In this document: positions 1-9,792 of the stretch, one piece after another
Layout: each line of letters opens with the position of its first letter
Position numbering within the stretch: position 1 is the stretch's first letter
Assembly: GCF_032854445.1 (NCBI RefSeq)
Contig: NC_088300.1
Span: 1,364,001 to 1,428,000 of the forward strand
Source of the DNA: Liolophura sinensis
Taxonomy: Eukaryota > Mollusca > Polyplacophora > Chitonida > Chitonidae
Reading direction: 5' to 3'
Length of the DNA: 64,000 nucleotides
The notes under the pieces: generated by a model
What the model was told of the DNA's origin: nothing
The model's database searches: none
What the model saw: only the letters and a program-made list of their open reading frames with translations
Translations under genes and position numbers: made by a program

Positions 1-38
1 TATGTTTCCTGAACAATGGTGAACGGGAAAACCTATCT

Positions 39-305
39 GGATGGTTCCTATGTTTTATGTATTAAAAAAAAAGGGACTGGGTCAGGGTGTCAGTGTGTCA
101 TGCTAGGGTTGATATCTATCGGAATGGCTCCTATGTATTATGTATTATAAAATTTTTTAGCGGCACATATGTACATATGTACATGGATGGTTCCTATGTT
201 TTATGTATTAAAAAAGGGACTGGGTCAGTGTGTCATGCTAGGGTTGATATCTATCGGAATGGCTCCTATGTATTATGTATTATAAAATTTTTTAGCGGAA
301 CGTGT
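39..305. repeat. Tandem duplication, ~140-bp unit
   Basis: A unit containing ggatggttcctatgtttta, gggactgggtcag, gtgtgtcatgctagggttg and tataaaattttttagcgg occurs about 1.9 times; the starts of the shared blocks are 136-146 bp apart. The motif gggtcagtgtgtcagtgtg recurs elsewhere in the Polinton (around 2430 and, on the other strand, around 6990 and 7190), so these are element-specific non-coding repeats flanking the polymerase gene. They may be part of the element's subterminal region. Confidence 0.7.
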
Positions 306-373
306 AGGTGACGTGTATAGTATGTATAGAGTATGTCTAGGGTTTACTTGGGCTATAACGTCTACACCCTTCT

Positions 374-2259
374 ATGTTACAGAGACCTGTTTCATCTACC
401 ACCACCCCCACCACCACCACCACCACCGACGACAACAAACCCAGCACGAGTAGAGCTAAAGTGAGTTTAGAGGTGGATGCCTCGCTGAAAGAAGAAAAGA
501 AAAAACAACGAAAAAACAAGTTCAACGAGCCAGTTCGAACCCGACCCGGTACAGCCTCACGAGGCTGTCTTGCCGAGCGGAGACAGTGACGTACGGGAGT
601 TGTACCAGCGACATTGGCAATCAATCCGGACTCATTTCCATCGCCACAAACCAATTCAAGACTGTTATAATTACCGACTATGATCTCGGCGCTATCCCAG
701 CCTATGTAGACGAGATTTATGAAGACCAGCCGACTACTTTCACTGTCAATTACAGTTTTGGATATATCCTCCGCCACAAAGAGACGGGACAGGTGCGGTA
801 TTATTACCCGAGCACCAACAACGCCCGAGTACTCGACGCACCGTACCGCGTGGCGAGTCGGGCTGACCTGCGAGGATTCCACACCCAGCATCTCCTCACC
901 CAAGACCCGCTTACCTGGGCCCAAAAACAACGCCCCAATACGAAGTGGACCATCAACCTCATCACCAACGTGATGTTTTTCGTCCACAAACTTCCGCATC
1001 AGCCTATCGGTAAAGGTGGGGTAACGTTACCCTCATACCTGACGGGAAACAAGGTGTTACATACGTTGGTGGGTGGATAATGGTCCTTACAGGGACTATT
1101 TGTGTTTGTTTCGGTGTCTAGCCGTCCATCTAGACCAGGCCAACCCCAATAACTGCGAACACCAGGCTGGGGGGTATTACCGCAGGTATCTGGAGGAAAT
1201 GGAGATGGAGCCGAGGTATTTCTGCGGGGTACCGCTCAGTGCGCTGGACACGGTGGAAGGCTTGTTTCAGGTGACAAGTCTACCAGCTCATCCCCATGGA
1301 CAGGTCGTACTCAGCACAACTCATTCACCGCAGTGTCGAGCGCTATTCGGGTACGGGACAGATTCGTGACATATATGGACCAGCTCCCCGTCCTCGGCTT
1401 TAACTCGGGTAACTACGACCTGAACTTGATCAAACAGCAGCTTTACCCCCACCTGGTCCAGAGCGGTGATTTGGAGTATGTGATTAAGCGAACAATAATC
1501 ACATGGCCCTCACCACACCGCAGATTAAGCCCCCAGGACTTATAGCGGGTGGTGGATGCGAACGACGCATACATTCGCTCCCAGGGCTATCCATTGGTAA
1601 CGATATGGGAGTGCGAGTTCCACCACCAACAGACGACAAACCCAGCCTTACGGGACTTCCTACAACGGTACGGTTTACCCCCGACACAGCGACAGCCCAA
1701 GGCACAAGCTCAGCTCATGGAGGCTGTCATTCAAGGCCAGTTGTTTGGATTTGTAGAATGTGACATCCACGTGCCGGACCACCTCAAAGCGGACTTTGCT
1801 GAATGTCCACCCATCTTAAAAAACACCGAGGTGAGTCGGGCTGATATAGGCCCCACCATGGCAGAGTTCGCGGCTGTGAATGACATCATGCCCGTACCCA
1901 GGCGTATGCTGATCGGGAGCATGTTTAGTAAGCAAATTCTGCTAGCCACACCTCTGCTCCAGTGGTATCTCGGTCGAGGATTGGTCGTCACACACGTCTA
2001 CCAAGCGATGGAATACACACCGGAGCGAGCGTTCGAATCCTTCGCAGACGCCGTCACCCAAGCCCGGCGGGAGGGAGATGTTGACCCGACCAAAGCCCTG
2101 ATCGGGGAAACGATGAAGCTGTTGGGGAATTCAGGTTATGGAAAAACCGTCACCAACCAAGACCGACACTTGGATGTCAAAATCTGTGATCTGGCAAAAA
2201 CACGGAAATTATTGGAGAGTGTTTTATCGTTCGCAGTGGTACATACGTTAAAAAGTTAA
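374..2259 (+). pseudogene. Polinton protein-primed DNA polymerase B (fossil)
   Basis: This gene encoded the replicative polymerase of the element, a B-family enzyme that starts synthesis from a terminal protein. Evidence: an acidic and basic low-complexity N-terminal stretch followed by sequence typical of Polinton polymerases, an exonuclease-type segment GFNSGNYDLNLIK near 1400-1440, a region with VTHVYQAMEYTPERAF around 1990-2030, and the polymerase motif LLGNSGYGKT near 2112-2140. It is the only Polinton gene on the plus strand and converges on the protease gene. It is broken by several changes and shorter than a typical Polinton polymerase. Family assignment is firm; function is lost. Confidence 0.88.
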
Positions 2260-2300
2260 AACCACCTAGCGGGGGGCGGCAGGCCGGCAGCCGTCATAGC

Positions 2301-2441
2301 CTGACACACTGACCGACTTGCCGTGCCTGCTACATCGTCATACATTGTTGCCAAGCTGCGCCTTGCCGTCATACCGCAGACAGCCTGGTAACAATGTATG
2401 ACGCAACGATGTAACAGGCGGTGACTGGGTCAGTGTGTCAG
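2301..2441. repeat. Long imperfect inverted repeat (hairpin) between convergent Polinton genes
   Basis: The left arm, 2301-2356, begins ctgacacactgacc and contains tacatcg and tcatacattgttgcc. The right arm, 2384-2441, is its reverse complement apart from a few mismatches and a 3-nt gap (ggtaacaatgtatgacg, cgatgtaacaggc, ggtcagtgtgtcag). The loop is about 27 nt. It sits exactly between the 3' ends of the convergent polymerase and protease genes. It could fold the transcripts' 3' ends, act as a bidirectional terminator, or be a small palindromic insertion; the sequence cannot decide between these. Confidence 0.75.
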
Positions 2442-2597
2442 TGTGCAATAGCTGGCCTGCCTAACCTGGCTAGGTGGATGATTTTTTTGTTGTTTGTTTT
2501 TTCTTGTTCCTTCTTGTTCTGGGGTGCTGTTGTTTCATAATAAAAAAAAAAGTCAAACCACCACGGTATGTGAGTCACATAGTCTCTTTTTTTAATT

Positions 2598-3239
2598 TTA
2601 TTCCATACTGTATGGCGTAACAGGTCGAACAGGGAAACAAGAACGTGGAATGCATAACACATCGAACTGGGAAGAAAGAATGTTATTTGATGTATGTTTT
2701 ACAGTCCATGGGTGTTGAAAAAAAAACGAGGGATGAATCCCAAACTGGCGATCCACCCAATCGAACACCCGTAAGTCATTATCGTAGGTCGTACACGCTG
2801 TGTCCAACGTGTGTACAATAGCATCCATGGGACGACCTCGAGCTCGCTGGGCTAAGTAATACACACAATATTGACCGCACACGTGCGTGTCCAGACCTTG
2901 CAGCCGCCGATCATTCCACGTCCAGTGGTGTGTTCCCCGGTTAAGCCAAGCGGTGATATCGGGGTAGAGGGGTGGGAGTCCGTAGGAATCAAAGTATTCG
3001 CCCCGGAGATGGGGTGGGTTGGACCACTGGTCTATGAAGACGGCGACCCATTGTCGTCCCGGGCGAAGGCACGTGTCTGTGTTAATGATGCAGGCCCAGG
3101 GCGTCCAGGGCGTTCTAGGGGTGGGTCGTGAGGGGAGTGAGGGGAGATGGTCCCGAGGGTAGACACCGCCCCCCTCCCCCACCACATCCCGGGTAAACAC
3201 GTCTGTTTGTAGCACACGTCGCAATTGTACCGTGTCCAT
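2598..3239 (-). CDS. Polinton adenain-like cysteine protease
   Basis: A 213-residue open frame of the adenovirus-protease/Ulp1 superfamily, which in Polintons is thought to mature capsid proteins. Recognisable segments are IINTDTC followed by RQWVAVFID, the FDSYG turn, and CGQYCVYYLAQRARG, which contains the expected catalytic-cysteine region. Length is in the usual range for the family. It lies just downstream of the capsid genes on the same strand, the standard Polinton order. It belongs to a fossil element, so activity should not be assumed. The family assignment is strong because three separated motifs occur in the right order. Confidence 0.88.
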   Translation of the reverse strand: MDTVQLRRVLQTDVFTRDVVGEGGGVYPRDHLPSLPSRPTPRTPWTPWACIINTDTCLRPGRQWVAVFIDQWSNPPHLRGEYFDSYGLPPLYPDITAWLNRGTHHWTWNDRRLQGLDTHVCGQYCVYYLAQRARGRPMDAIVHTLDTACTTYDNDLRVFDWVDRQFGIHPSFFFQHPWTVKHTSNNILSSQFDVLCIPRSCFPVRPVTPYSME

Positions 3240-3260
3240 GTTGTTGTTTGTTTTGGCTGT

Positions 3261-4554
3261 TCAACTGGCGAAGTCACAGAGCACGTTTCGGCTTTGGTCT
3301 ATTTCTATGATATTGCTGAATTCAGCGTAGCACACCACGTTAATGGTTTCCGGCAGTGGTTTGGCAAACCGCATCTCCAGGCGCAAATCCCCTTTTTGTA
3401 CCAGGTTCAGTTGGTGGTCGTTGTGGAGGCTAGGGGTCAAGTCGAAACAAAACAGCGTGTGGCCTTCGTCGAATGTAGTGCGCTTGATATTGTTTCCCTC
3501 GTCGTGAAACGCTTTCCACGTGTGGGTAAAGAGGTTCATGTACGTGCGGATGAAATTCTCGTTCTCAAAGTCGGGTGTCAGGGGCTTGGTTGGAATCTGA
3601 CGACCGCCGACGTGTGTAGTAGTGTCGGAAACGAAACGGGTTTTTAGTGCAGTCCCCGTCAAAAGCCTTGTTGCTCACACACCCCACCACTAAACGTGTC
3701 GGTAAGCTGCCCAGAAATAGGTTTTGTTCATTGATGAGGGTGTGACCTCTGGGGACAGAGAAATACTTGGTCAGCACGCGTCGGATCGGGTACTTGGCAG
3801 GGGCTTTGGCCAACGCTTTCAAATGCCCCAGTTGTACACCGCTGGTGATTTTCACTTTACGCACAAAGATCAATATCTCCTCCAAGCGGGTCTTGTAGTC
3901 GGGAGCGGCCTCACCGGACATCAAAGCAAACGAATCCTTAGCCGGGGTGAGATGGATGCGGACAGTGACGTTGTTGAGCAGGTGTCGGTGTTGCAGGAAC
4001 ATGTCACAATGCAGGCGACCAAGCATGTCAACCGACCGACTTTTAGCCGCGCAGGTCATCCGATCGTCAAACCCGGCGTTGCTGTCATCCATCGTGTCAA
4101 ACTTTCCTGGGGTGTCCGCATACCACAAGGCAGCAGACAGCTGGCTCTTTTTGGCCTCTTTACCGTAAGACAACAACGTCTCCAAGTAAGCCCGGTATGG
4201 GTACATGCCGGTGGACGGCGTGATGAGTTTATCGTTCAGGGAGACGTCGACCTGCCGCCACATGGATTGTATCCACAGGTTAGTCGGAGCCACCTTCTTG
4301 TCAGCCGCCACAGCCGTCCCGTCCCCGTTTAGGATTTTTGCCTTCACGTACAACATGGTGTTGGCCAGGTCCAAGTAAGTGTCCCCGTCGGCGTTCGTGA
4401 TGACAAATTCCACAGGTCCCACATCACTCAGGCTGGCGATGGGGCTGTAAGCATCCCAGCGACCTTCTCGAACGCTGGTGTCGGTTGGGGGTAAGGTCCA
4501 CAAATCAAACTCACTGCTGACGGACGGGCAGCACTCGGGGTGGGGAAGAGCCAT
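3261..4554 (-). pseudogene. Polinton major capsid protein (fossil)
   Basis: This gene matches the double-jelly-roll major capsid protein of Polintons. Typical features are LWTLPPTDTSVREGRWDAY near the N-terminus, then YSPIASLSDVGPVEFVI and DTYLDLANTMLYVKAKI, a conserved block RQVDVSLNDKLITPSTGMYP, and RRVLTKYFSVPRGHTLINEQ in the second half. These blocks are shared by the capsid proteins annotated as F54H12.2-like in many animal genomes (from memory, not searched). It stands between the protease and minor capsid genes. The gene is broken, although most of its length is recognisable. Confidence 0.88.
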
Positions 4555-4579
4555 GGCCTGTGTATGTGTGTATGTGTGT

Positions 4580-5043
4580 TTAGCTGAAAATATCCGATGG
4601 ATTCAGTGCATTCGATGCGGCTCGAGCTTTGATGTGTCTTCTTCTGGGCTTGACGGCACGTCCTTTAAGTCCCACGTGTCGGTGACGAGTGGGCGTGACG
4701 CGTGGTGTCTTCCGTTTTATAGGCTCACCCAGTAACCGCTGTCGGGCGTAGCGACTAGCTTTGACCAGCAGCTGTTTTCCAGTCGCCAAACCGCGTCGTT
4801 TCAAAGCCTGTTGTGGTGACACGCCCCCACTCAGCACGTCCCCCACGACTTGCAGTCCGGTTCGTAACGCCGTTTTACCCAGTGCTTTCACAGCCGGCGA
4901 GGTTAACAAGGTTGTGGCAGCAGTTTGCTGAGACCGCCCAGCAAACCGTGACCGCGCTGGACAGCCACACCCCGAAACACAGGTAACCCACCTCCGCCGG
5001 CTTGTTTGGTGTAATAGTCGATGTAAGCCTGCTGTGATGCCAT
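4580..5043 (-). CDS. Polinton small basic protein (core or membrane-active type)
   Basis: A small protein recurrently found between the capsid genes of Polintons, recognised by an N-terminal YIDYYTKQAGGGGLPVF and VQRGHGLLGGLS, then a hydrophobic/Ala-rich part (LLTSPAVKALGKTALRTG, VVGDVLSGGVSPQQALKRRG) and a very Lys/Arg-rich tail. The composition resembles adenovirus core or minor proteins (pVI/pX type), which bind DNA or act on membranes. That role is inference from composition and position. It adjoins the minor capsid gene upstream. It is not clearly whole. Confidence 0.7.
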
Positions 5044-5818
5044 TATTGCAAGGGGGTAAAGCACGCCGCTGTCGAAAGTGAAGTGTCACCACCACTTTAC
5101 CGCGTTCAAATGCGACGGATTGACCCGTGTCGTTCCTAATATCAATGTCCACCGTCGAGAAATGTTTGGACTGCACGGGGATGTATTCCACGTGTTGGAA
5201 AGTCTTGGAGACGTGCTCCCCATACTTCCCTTCCGTGGTGACCGTCCGCAACAGCGGGGCCAACGTGTCTCCCACCACACGCGGTTCGATAATGTCTGTG
5301 TACACGTACAGCGTGGGTGTGCTGATCTTTAAATCCTCGGCACCGACATACATGAGGTCCGCCGGTCCCATGATCCATCCGTACGGTAAATTCATGAGCT
5401 GCATTAGACGTGGGCTGAAACCAAGCCCCAGTGGTTTCTTAAACCGCACGCTGTATTTCCGCTGCATATCATCGAACTCAAACGTTAAGTCCCCGGCGTG
5501 CTCTTTGAGATCGCGGATCTCTGTACCGCTTAACAATTTGGTCAACCCCCAGGCCAGGTCTTCGGGTGTCGGGTAGTAGCCGGCTGGTAATATGAGCTTA
5601 TGCGTAGCGTGGTGCGAGTCCTTTGGGGAGTCTATGGTATACCACACTTCACCTGCCCGCACGTTAAACCAGGTCCGGGGATACTGTATTTCGACAAGCC
5701 CACATTCCCAGTCACCAGTCAGATGGATGGGGCGGGGTAATTGGGTGGTGAAACGCGTCAAGGTATTGCTGGGGAAGTAGTCGAGCGAGCTGTTACTGGG
5801 TAGCGTCACGTAAAACAT
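5044..5818 (-). CDS. Polinton minor capsid protein (penton-like)
   Basis: The reading frame starting at 5818 gives MFYVTLPSNSSLDYFPSNT followed by FTTQLPRPIHLTGDWECGL and VEIQYPRTWFNV, then a middle with FDDMQRKYSVRFKK and LGFSPRLMQLMNLP and a C-terminal YIPVQSKHFSTVDIDIRND. This is the recurrent Polinton minor (penton-like, single-jelly-roll) capsid protein, which occupies the fivefold vertices in predicted virions. Its place upstream of the small basic protein and the major capsid gene is the usual order. The reading continues into the small basic protein region below 5044, so its exact end is uncertain. Confidence 0.83.
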
Positions 5819-5882
5819 GGTGTGGCTGAGATGATCTCCCTCGGGTGGACTGATCGTTTTGTCATCTGGCGCCTGTATTTAA

Positions 5883-6554
5883 TTAATACGGACTCCACCT
5901 TAGCGGGCGTATGATAGATGAAGCGGGCCGGAGTTCGGGTCGCTGGCCTCGTCGCGTCTTCTTGGGTCGGTTTGGTGTGGTGTGTGTGGTGTGTGTGGTA
6001 CTAGAGGTGGTAGTGGTGGAGGGCCTGGTTTTTTTCTGTTGGCTGGTTGGGGTTCTGGCGATCGGGGGATTCCCCAGCTCGGCGGGTGATCTCATTTTTT
6101 CCCGCACCCAAGCCCGGTAGTGATCCCGGGGTGATGAGCGCTCGTGTGAGGGGACAGGGGTGGTAGGGATGGTGGGTTGGGTGGGCTGGAGGGTCTGGGT
6201 CGGGGTGTCTAGCATCGCCTTGTCCACCTCGCTCAAAAAACGACTGGCCGTGGGATTGGGACGAGGTGGAATCGAACTCGGCTGCTGCCCGATTTGGTAT
6301 TGATCTTGAAACGTTCGGTACCGTTGAAGGGTGTGGTGATATCGCTGTATTTTCTCCTCGTCCGAGAGAGTCCTGTCGTGGAGGATCGAGGTCATCTCTT
6401 GATCGAGCGTGTTGAGGGCTTTCACCGTACTGGGCACGGGTATGGGGAGATGGGGTAGGTTGGGGGGTGGGCTGGAGGTGAAGGTCGTGTGAGCGTCTCT
6501 AAGAGCCGTGGCTCGACCAAGGCCATTTTCTTGGCGTGCTGCATTACCTCCCAC
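5883..6554 (-). CDS. Polinton protein of unknown function (helical core, Pro/Thr-rich)
   Basis: A 223-residue open frame. The recognisable part is TVKALNTLDQEMTSILHDRT followed by LSDEEKIQRYHHTLQRYRTF, a short helical motif I recall from many Polinton ORFs lying between the capsid and ATPase genes. The C-terminal half is low-complexity Pro/Thr/Ser with many His-Thr runs (SSTTHTTHTTPNRPKKTRRG) and ends basic. No enzymatic motif is visible. It follows the minor capsid gene with a short gap, on the same strand. The function is unknown and I do not propose one. Confidence 0.65.
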   Translation of the reverse strand: MGGNAARQENGLGRATALRDAHTTFTSSPPPNLPHLPIPVPSTVKALNTLDQEMTSILHDRTLSDEEKIQRYHHTLQRYRTFQDQYQIGQQPSSIPPRPNPTASRFLSEVDKAMLDTPTQTLQPTQPTIPTTPVPSHERSSPRDHYRAWVREKMRSPAELGNPPIARTPTSQQKKTRPSTTTTSSTTHTTHTTPNRPKKTRRGQRPELRPASSIIRPLRWSPY

Positions 6555-6557
6555 CAG

Positions 6558-6953
6558 CTATAGCCTTACTACTGACACCCTTAACGACACCGCCGACAAC
6601 ACCCCCGACAACGGCTGGTACAATGGCTTTGGCGTGGAGGGGGCGAGTAGCAGAGGAAGGAATCCACCACATTGAACAATCCGTCCTTTCTTATGCAGGG
6701 GAACACTTTTCTTCACCAAAGTGCGAAGACCCGTCTTGTGTCGCTGTAACTTCACCTTCTGAGCCGGCGAGAGTGGAACGTTTCCATTTAACACATTTTT
6801 AGCACATTCACACAAGCACCGAAGTAATCCTGGATCGTTACCCCGCAGCACAGCCTGACCAATAGAGGGGGTGGCTAGCGCGAGCAGGGTTAATAAGGGA
6901 CCGTAACGTTGGAGACGGCGTGACCTCATCACGGGTAGTCGTCGTGAGAGCAA
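6558..6953 (-). CDS. Polinton small conserved protein of unknown function
   Basis: A 131-residue frame with a basic N-terminus and the segment GLLRCLCECAKNVLNGNVPL, then SPAQKVKLQRHKTGLRTLVK and KGRIVQCGGFLPLLLAP. I recognise this combination (C-x-C-x-x-A-x-N-hydrophobic-GNVPL then a K/R-rich helix and a GGFLPxLLAP tail) as a recurrent Polinton-associated small protein. The hydrophobic end suggests membrane association, but that is inference. It directly abuts the preceding protein gene on the same strand. Confidence 0.65.
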   Translation of the reverse strand: MLSRRLPVMRSRRLQRYGPLLTLLALATPSIGQAVLRGNDPGLLRCLCECAKNVLNGNVPLSPAQKVKLQRHKTGLRTLVKKSVPLHKKGRIVQCGGFLPLLLAPSTPKPLYQPLSGVLSAVSLRVSVVRL

Positions 6954-6983
6954 CTGAGGCGACAGATTGTGTGTTCAAAGTTT

Positions 6984-7374
6984 TATGATGACACACTGAC
7001 ACACTGACCTAGTCACCACTCGCCACAATAATACACTGTTTACCAGTCCGTCAGTTGACACGTCAGCCAGCCCACCCACCAGCCAGCCCACCAGCCAGCC
7101 AACCAGCCAGCCAAAACAAACTGATGTGATAGATTGTAGGTTCAAAGTTGGTATTATGACTTAGGGAGATAGACGTGTTGTGTTTATGATGACACACTGA
7201 CACACTGACCTAGTCACCGCTCGCCAAAATAATACACTGTTTACCAGTCCGTCAGCTGACACGTCAGCCAGCCCACCCACCAGCCAGCCCACCAGCCAGC
7301 CAGCCAGCCAAAACAAACTGATGTGACAGATTGTAGGTTCAAAGTTGGTATTATGACTTGGGAAGATAGGCGTG
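6984..7374. repeat. Tandem duplication (~195 bp) at the 3' end of the ATPase gene
   Basis: Two copies (about 6984-7178 and 7178-7374) share gatgacacactgacacactg, aatacactgtttaccagtcc, a cagccagccc/ccagccagcc tract and gttcaaagttggtattatga. The downstream copy includes the end of the ATPase gene, so the other copy carries a diverged duplicate of that gene end. Inside each copy is a shorter cagc/ccagc microsatellite. The region otherwise contains no gene. Confidence 0.8.
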
Positions 7375-7968
7375 TTGAATCTCCCCGGGGGAAATGTGGG
7401 TGCGAAGTTGCAGGCGATCGGGTGTGGTTTGCTTGAAATATACCAGCAAATACCCGTGAGGTTCAGCCGTGGCATCTTCAAAGGCCTCGCGCACGTACTG
7501 TGTCCGCCCTGGAGCCATTTGTTTAGCGAGCGTGGTAATTTGGGATACATCTCGCGGGTTTTTGAACAACACCAAGTAGTGTGCGTTCAGACTGATGGTC
7601 CGATGGTCTTTGGTTTTGTTAAACAAATTCTGCACGATGTACACCACGCTGATATTGCGGTGGTGACTGCCTTTGGTGAAGAGTTTTGTCACGCGATCGT
7701 CGGCTTCAGCCATCAAATCATCCACGACGACTAACGTCCGCTCCCCCGGGTCGAAAGCGGACGGGCTGGGCACACCTTCTTCAAACTGAACGTGAGGTAA
7801 CGTGGTGTACAACGGCTGCCACTCCCCGTAACACCAGACGATGCGTTGTAGGGGTGGGTGAATGAGAGCTGGAGCGTGTTCCACTAACCGTTTCACAAAC
7901 ACAGACTTCCCAGATCCCGTCGGGCCGCTGACAATGCAGGTAAAGGGATGCTCGAATCGCGTGTCCAT
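7351..7968 (-). CDS. Polinton genome-packaging ATPase (FtsK/HerA, A32-like)
   Basis: From the Met at 7968 the frame reads MDTRFEHPFTCIVSGPTGSG, containing the Walker A motif GPTGSGKS, then RIVWCYGEWQPLY, the Walker B strand TLVVVDDLM, SVVYIVQNLFN with a sensor-like Gln, and a C-terminal GYLLVYFKQTTPDRLQLRT. This is the A32-like packaging ATPase of Polintons and related viruses, which pumps DNA into capsids. About 205 residues is normal for the family. I prefer this Met to the upstream one at 8595 because the family's N-terminus is reproduced from here; the extra upstream sequence is described separately. It lies between the integrase and the small conserved protein. Confidence 0.9.
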   Translation of the reverse strand: MDTRFEHPFTCIVSGPTGSGKSVFVKRLVEHAPALIHPPLQRIVWCYGEWQPLYTTLPHVQFEEGVPSPSAFDPGERTLVVVDDLMAEADDRVTKLFTKGSHHRNISVVYIVQNLFNKTKDHRTISLNAHYLVLFKNPRDVSQITTLAKQMAPGRTQYVREAFEDATAEPHGYLLVYFKQTTPDRLQLRTHISPGEIQHAYLPKS

Positions 7969-8595
7969 GGGTAGAACTAGGTCCGTCGGCGGTTTGGATC
8001 GTCGTACGGATGGGGGTGGTGGATAGTGGGGGAATGACGGCGGGTGATGGTGCCTGTGTTGCCTGTGTTGTGTTAGGGGGTGGATAGACAGGTGTGGAAA
8101 CGATGCTAGGTATTGGTGTGGTGGGGTGAGTAGGGGTGAGGAGTTTGAGGAGTTTGAGGAGGGTGGGTGCCGTCGGTGTAGTATGGTTGTGGTGGGTGTG
8201 GTGGGTTGTGACGTGGGAGTTCGATCCCAGCTCGGGGTAATGGCGCTAGTGATAGTGGCGGCATTCTCGGTATTGTCAAACCGACGGGTAATTGACGGTG
8301 GTTGGGGTGGCGATAAAGGTGTCCCAATCCAGCGGAAACGCGTCTTGTTCAATTGTCCTCGTAGATATTGCAGGGTTGACTGGTCTTGGAGCGGTTGTAG
8401 GCTGAGTTCCGCAGCCAATCCACCCACTAAAGCACCGATGTACAAGAGAACGCCCAGTACGGCTGCTATGGTCCCTTTATTCTCGCGCAAGCCTTGTATA
8501 CACCGATCCATCCCTTGAGGCAGGTCAGTCGGAAGTGGTAGCGACCCCGTTAGTCTCGGGGTTAAATACGTTTCACGTCCGTGGCCGGCACCCAA
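7969..8595 (-). CDS. Hypothetical Polinton ORF: one transmembrane segment plus Pro/Ser/Thr-rich region
   Basis: The frame upstream of the ATPase is open and continuous with it. It contains one clear hydrophobic segment (TIAAVLGVLLYIGALVGGLA) followed by about 130 residues rich in Pro, Ser, Thr and His with no recognisable domain. It may be a separate small membrane protein whose end overlaps the ATPase, or an unrelated extension. It overlaps the 3' end of the integrase gene slightly. No function is proposed. Confidence 0.4.
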
Positions 8596-9611
8596 GAATT
8601 AAAGCTGGGTGGATAACCGACCCACTTCACCCAATAGTACAGTTTCCCTCGCCGCCGCTCCCTTTTTAAGATCTTCTCCACCTGATAAAACTTATCCATC
8701 GCGGCTGTCACCGGTTGGAGTTCGGTTTCGTAAAACGTCCCTAGCAATTGGTCCCCATTCAAATCCTCCAGTGTGTACACAGCAGGCTGTTGAGGGTGGG
8801 ACTGGACGATGCGGAACATTTCCGTGCTCCAATTCGGCAGGTATGACTTTTCAAATTTCGCTTTCACTTTACTGATACGCACGAGATCGCCGGCCCGATA
8901 ACGGTGGACCGAACGTTTGGCTGTGGGTGGACCGTACAAGGCTTGCCGGACTTCCTTCTGGTTCTGGGGGGTGACGTCGATAGGGGCTCGTCGTATGCTT
9001 CGGTGGTAGGCTTGATTGTAACCGCGAACCAGCGCCGGTAAGGCGTCCAGGTATCGCCGAGTGTTGTGAGCGGTGAAATATTTGTACATGCGACCTTTCA
9101 AAGTGCGGTTGAACCGTTCTACCACGGAGGCTATGGTTTCGTTAAACGTGTGAAAGAAAAATACCCCTTTGTCCTTTAAAAAGGCTTGAAACGGCCTGTT
9201 CAGAAACTCTTTCCCCTCGTCCGTTTGCAGGTACAACGGTCGGCGACCCGTCTTGAAAATCTGTTGAAACGCCTCGATCAAACGAGCCCCGGTTTTAGCC
9301 CGGAGTGGCATCACCCAGGCATACTTGGAGAGGACATCGATGCAGGTCAGTAGGTAACGGTTGTTGTCATTCTCTTTGGCGAACGCTGTCATGTCGACCA
9401 GGTCCGCCTGCCACTGACTGTCAATACCCCCAACCACCACTCGGTTACGCGGGTAATGGCGGCGTGCAGGTCGGTGGAGTGTGTACGTGTCCTGCTGAGC
9501 CAGCCAAGCCGACACGTGGGTTCGACTCACTTTGAGTCCCCGTTGTCGAGCTGCCTTGAGCAAGGGTTGAACCTCGCTGTAAGCCGCTGGGCTGTGCGGG
9601 TTATAATACAA
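8562..9611 (-). CDS. Polinton integrase with chromodomain
   Basis: A 349-residue frame that looks whole. An N-terminal helical/zinc-binding-like part is followed by the rve (DDE) core: D70 in WQADLVDMTAFA, D131 in LQTDEGKEF and E165 in IASVVERFNRTLKGRMYK. A C-terminal chromodomain is seen in VEKILKRERRRGKLYYWV and WVGYPPSFNSWVP. The enzyme inserts the element; the chromodomain would target chromatin. It matches the product often annotated as transposon-derived protein F54H12.3-like (from memory). It is the outermost gene on the right side, as in many Polintons. Confidence 0.93.
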   Translation of the reverse strand: MYYNPHSPAAYSEVQPLLKAARQRGLKVSRTHVSAWLAQQDTYTLHRPARRHYPRNRVVVGGIDSQWQADLVDMTAFAKENDNNRYLLTCIDVLSKYAWVMPLRAKTGARLIEAFQQIFKTGRRPLYLQTDEGKEFLNRPFQAFLKDKGVFFFHTFNETIASVVERFNRTLKGRMYKYFTAHNTRRYLDALPALVRGYNQAYHRSIRRAPIDVTPQNQKEVRQALYGPPTAKRSVHRYRAGDLVRISKVKAKFEKSYLPNWSTEMFRIVQSHPQQPAVYTLEDLNGDQLLGTFYETELQPVTAAMDKFYQVEKILKRERRRGKLYYWVKWVGYPPSFNSWVPATDVKRI

Positions 9612-9792
9612 AGCATGGAGAGCGGTATCGATCGGGTTTGAACCATTGCCCGGCGTGACTGATTTTTTTCCGCCGTCGGTTGATGCGAGTGACGCGAGTG
9701 GGGTGAGTGGTGCAAGGCATAGTCCGAAACGTCGTCCCTGCTGCTTGGTGTCTGTTGTGAGTAATGAGTGAACCTACCTCAGACCGCCTATA

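Larger units (their letters stand above)
1..9780. mobile_element. Polinton/Maverick element (fossil)
   Basis: A large self-synthesising virus-like DNA transposon. Seen directly are a protein-primed B-family DNA polymerase on the plus strand and, on the minus strand, an adenain-like cysteine protease, double-jelly-roll major capsid protein, minor capsid protein, small basic protein, two recurrent uncharacterised Polinton proteins, a packaging ATPase and a chromodomain integrase. This gene set is diagnostic of Polintons. The left end is not resolved and may lie outside the window. The right end is placed just outside the integrase, before the pentanucleotide repeats. No terminal inverted repeats or target duplication could be recognised by eye. 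The element is broken, with roughly four to six breaks by my reading, but integrase, ATPase and protease are still long open frames, which suggests a fairly recent insertion. Confidence 0.93.

Noticed and set aside
1-9780. Functional link between Polinton and synthase genes
   Set aside because: They are only neighbours; the element carries its own standard gene set and shares no sequence with the synthases.
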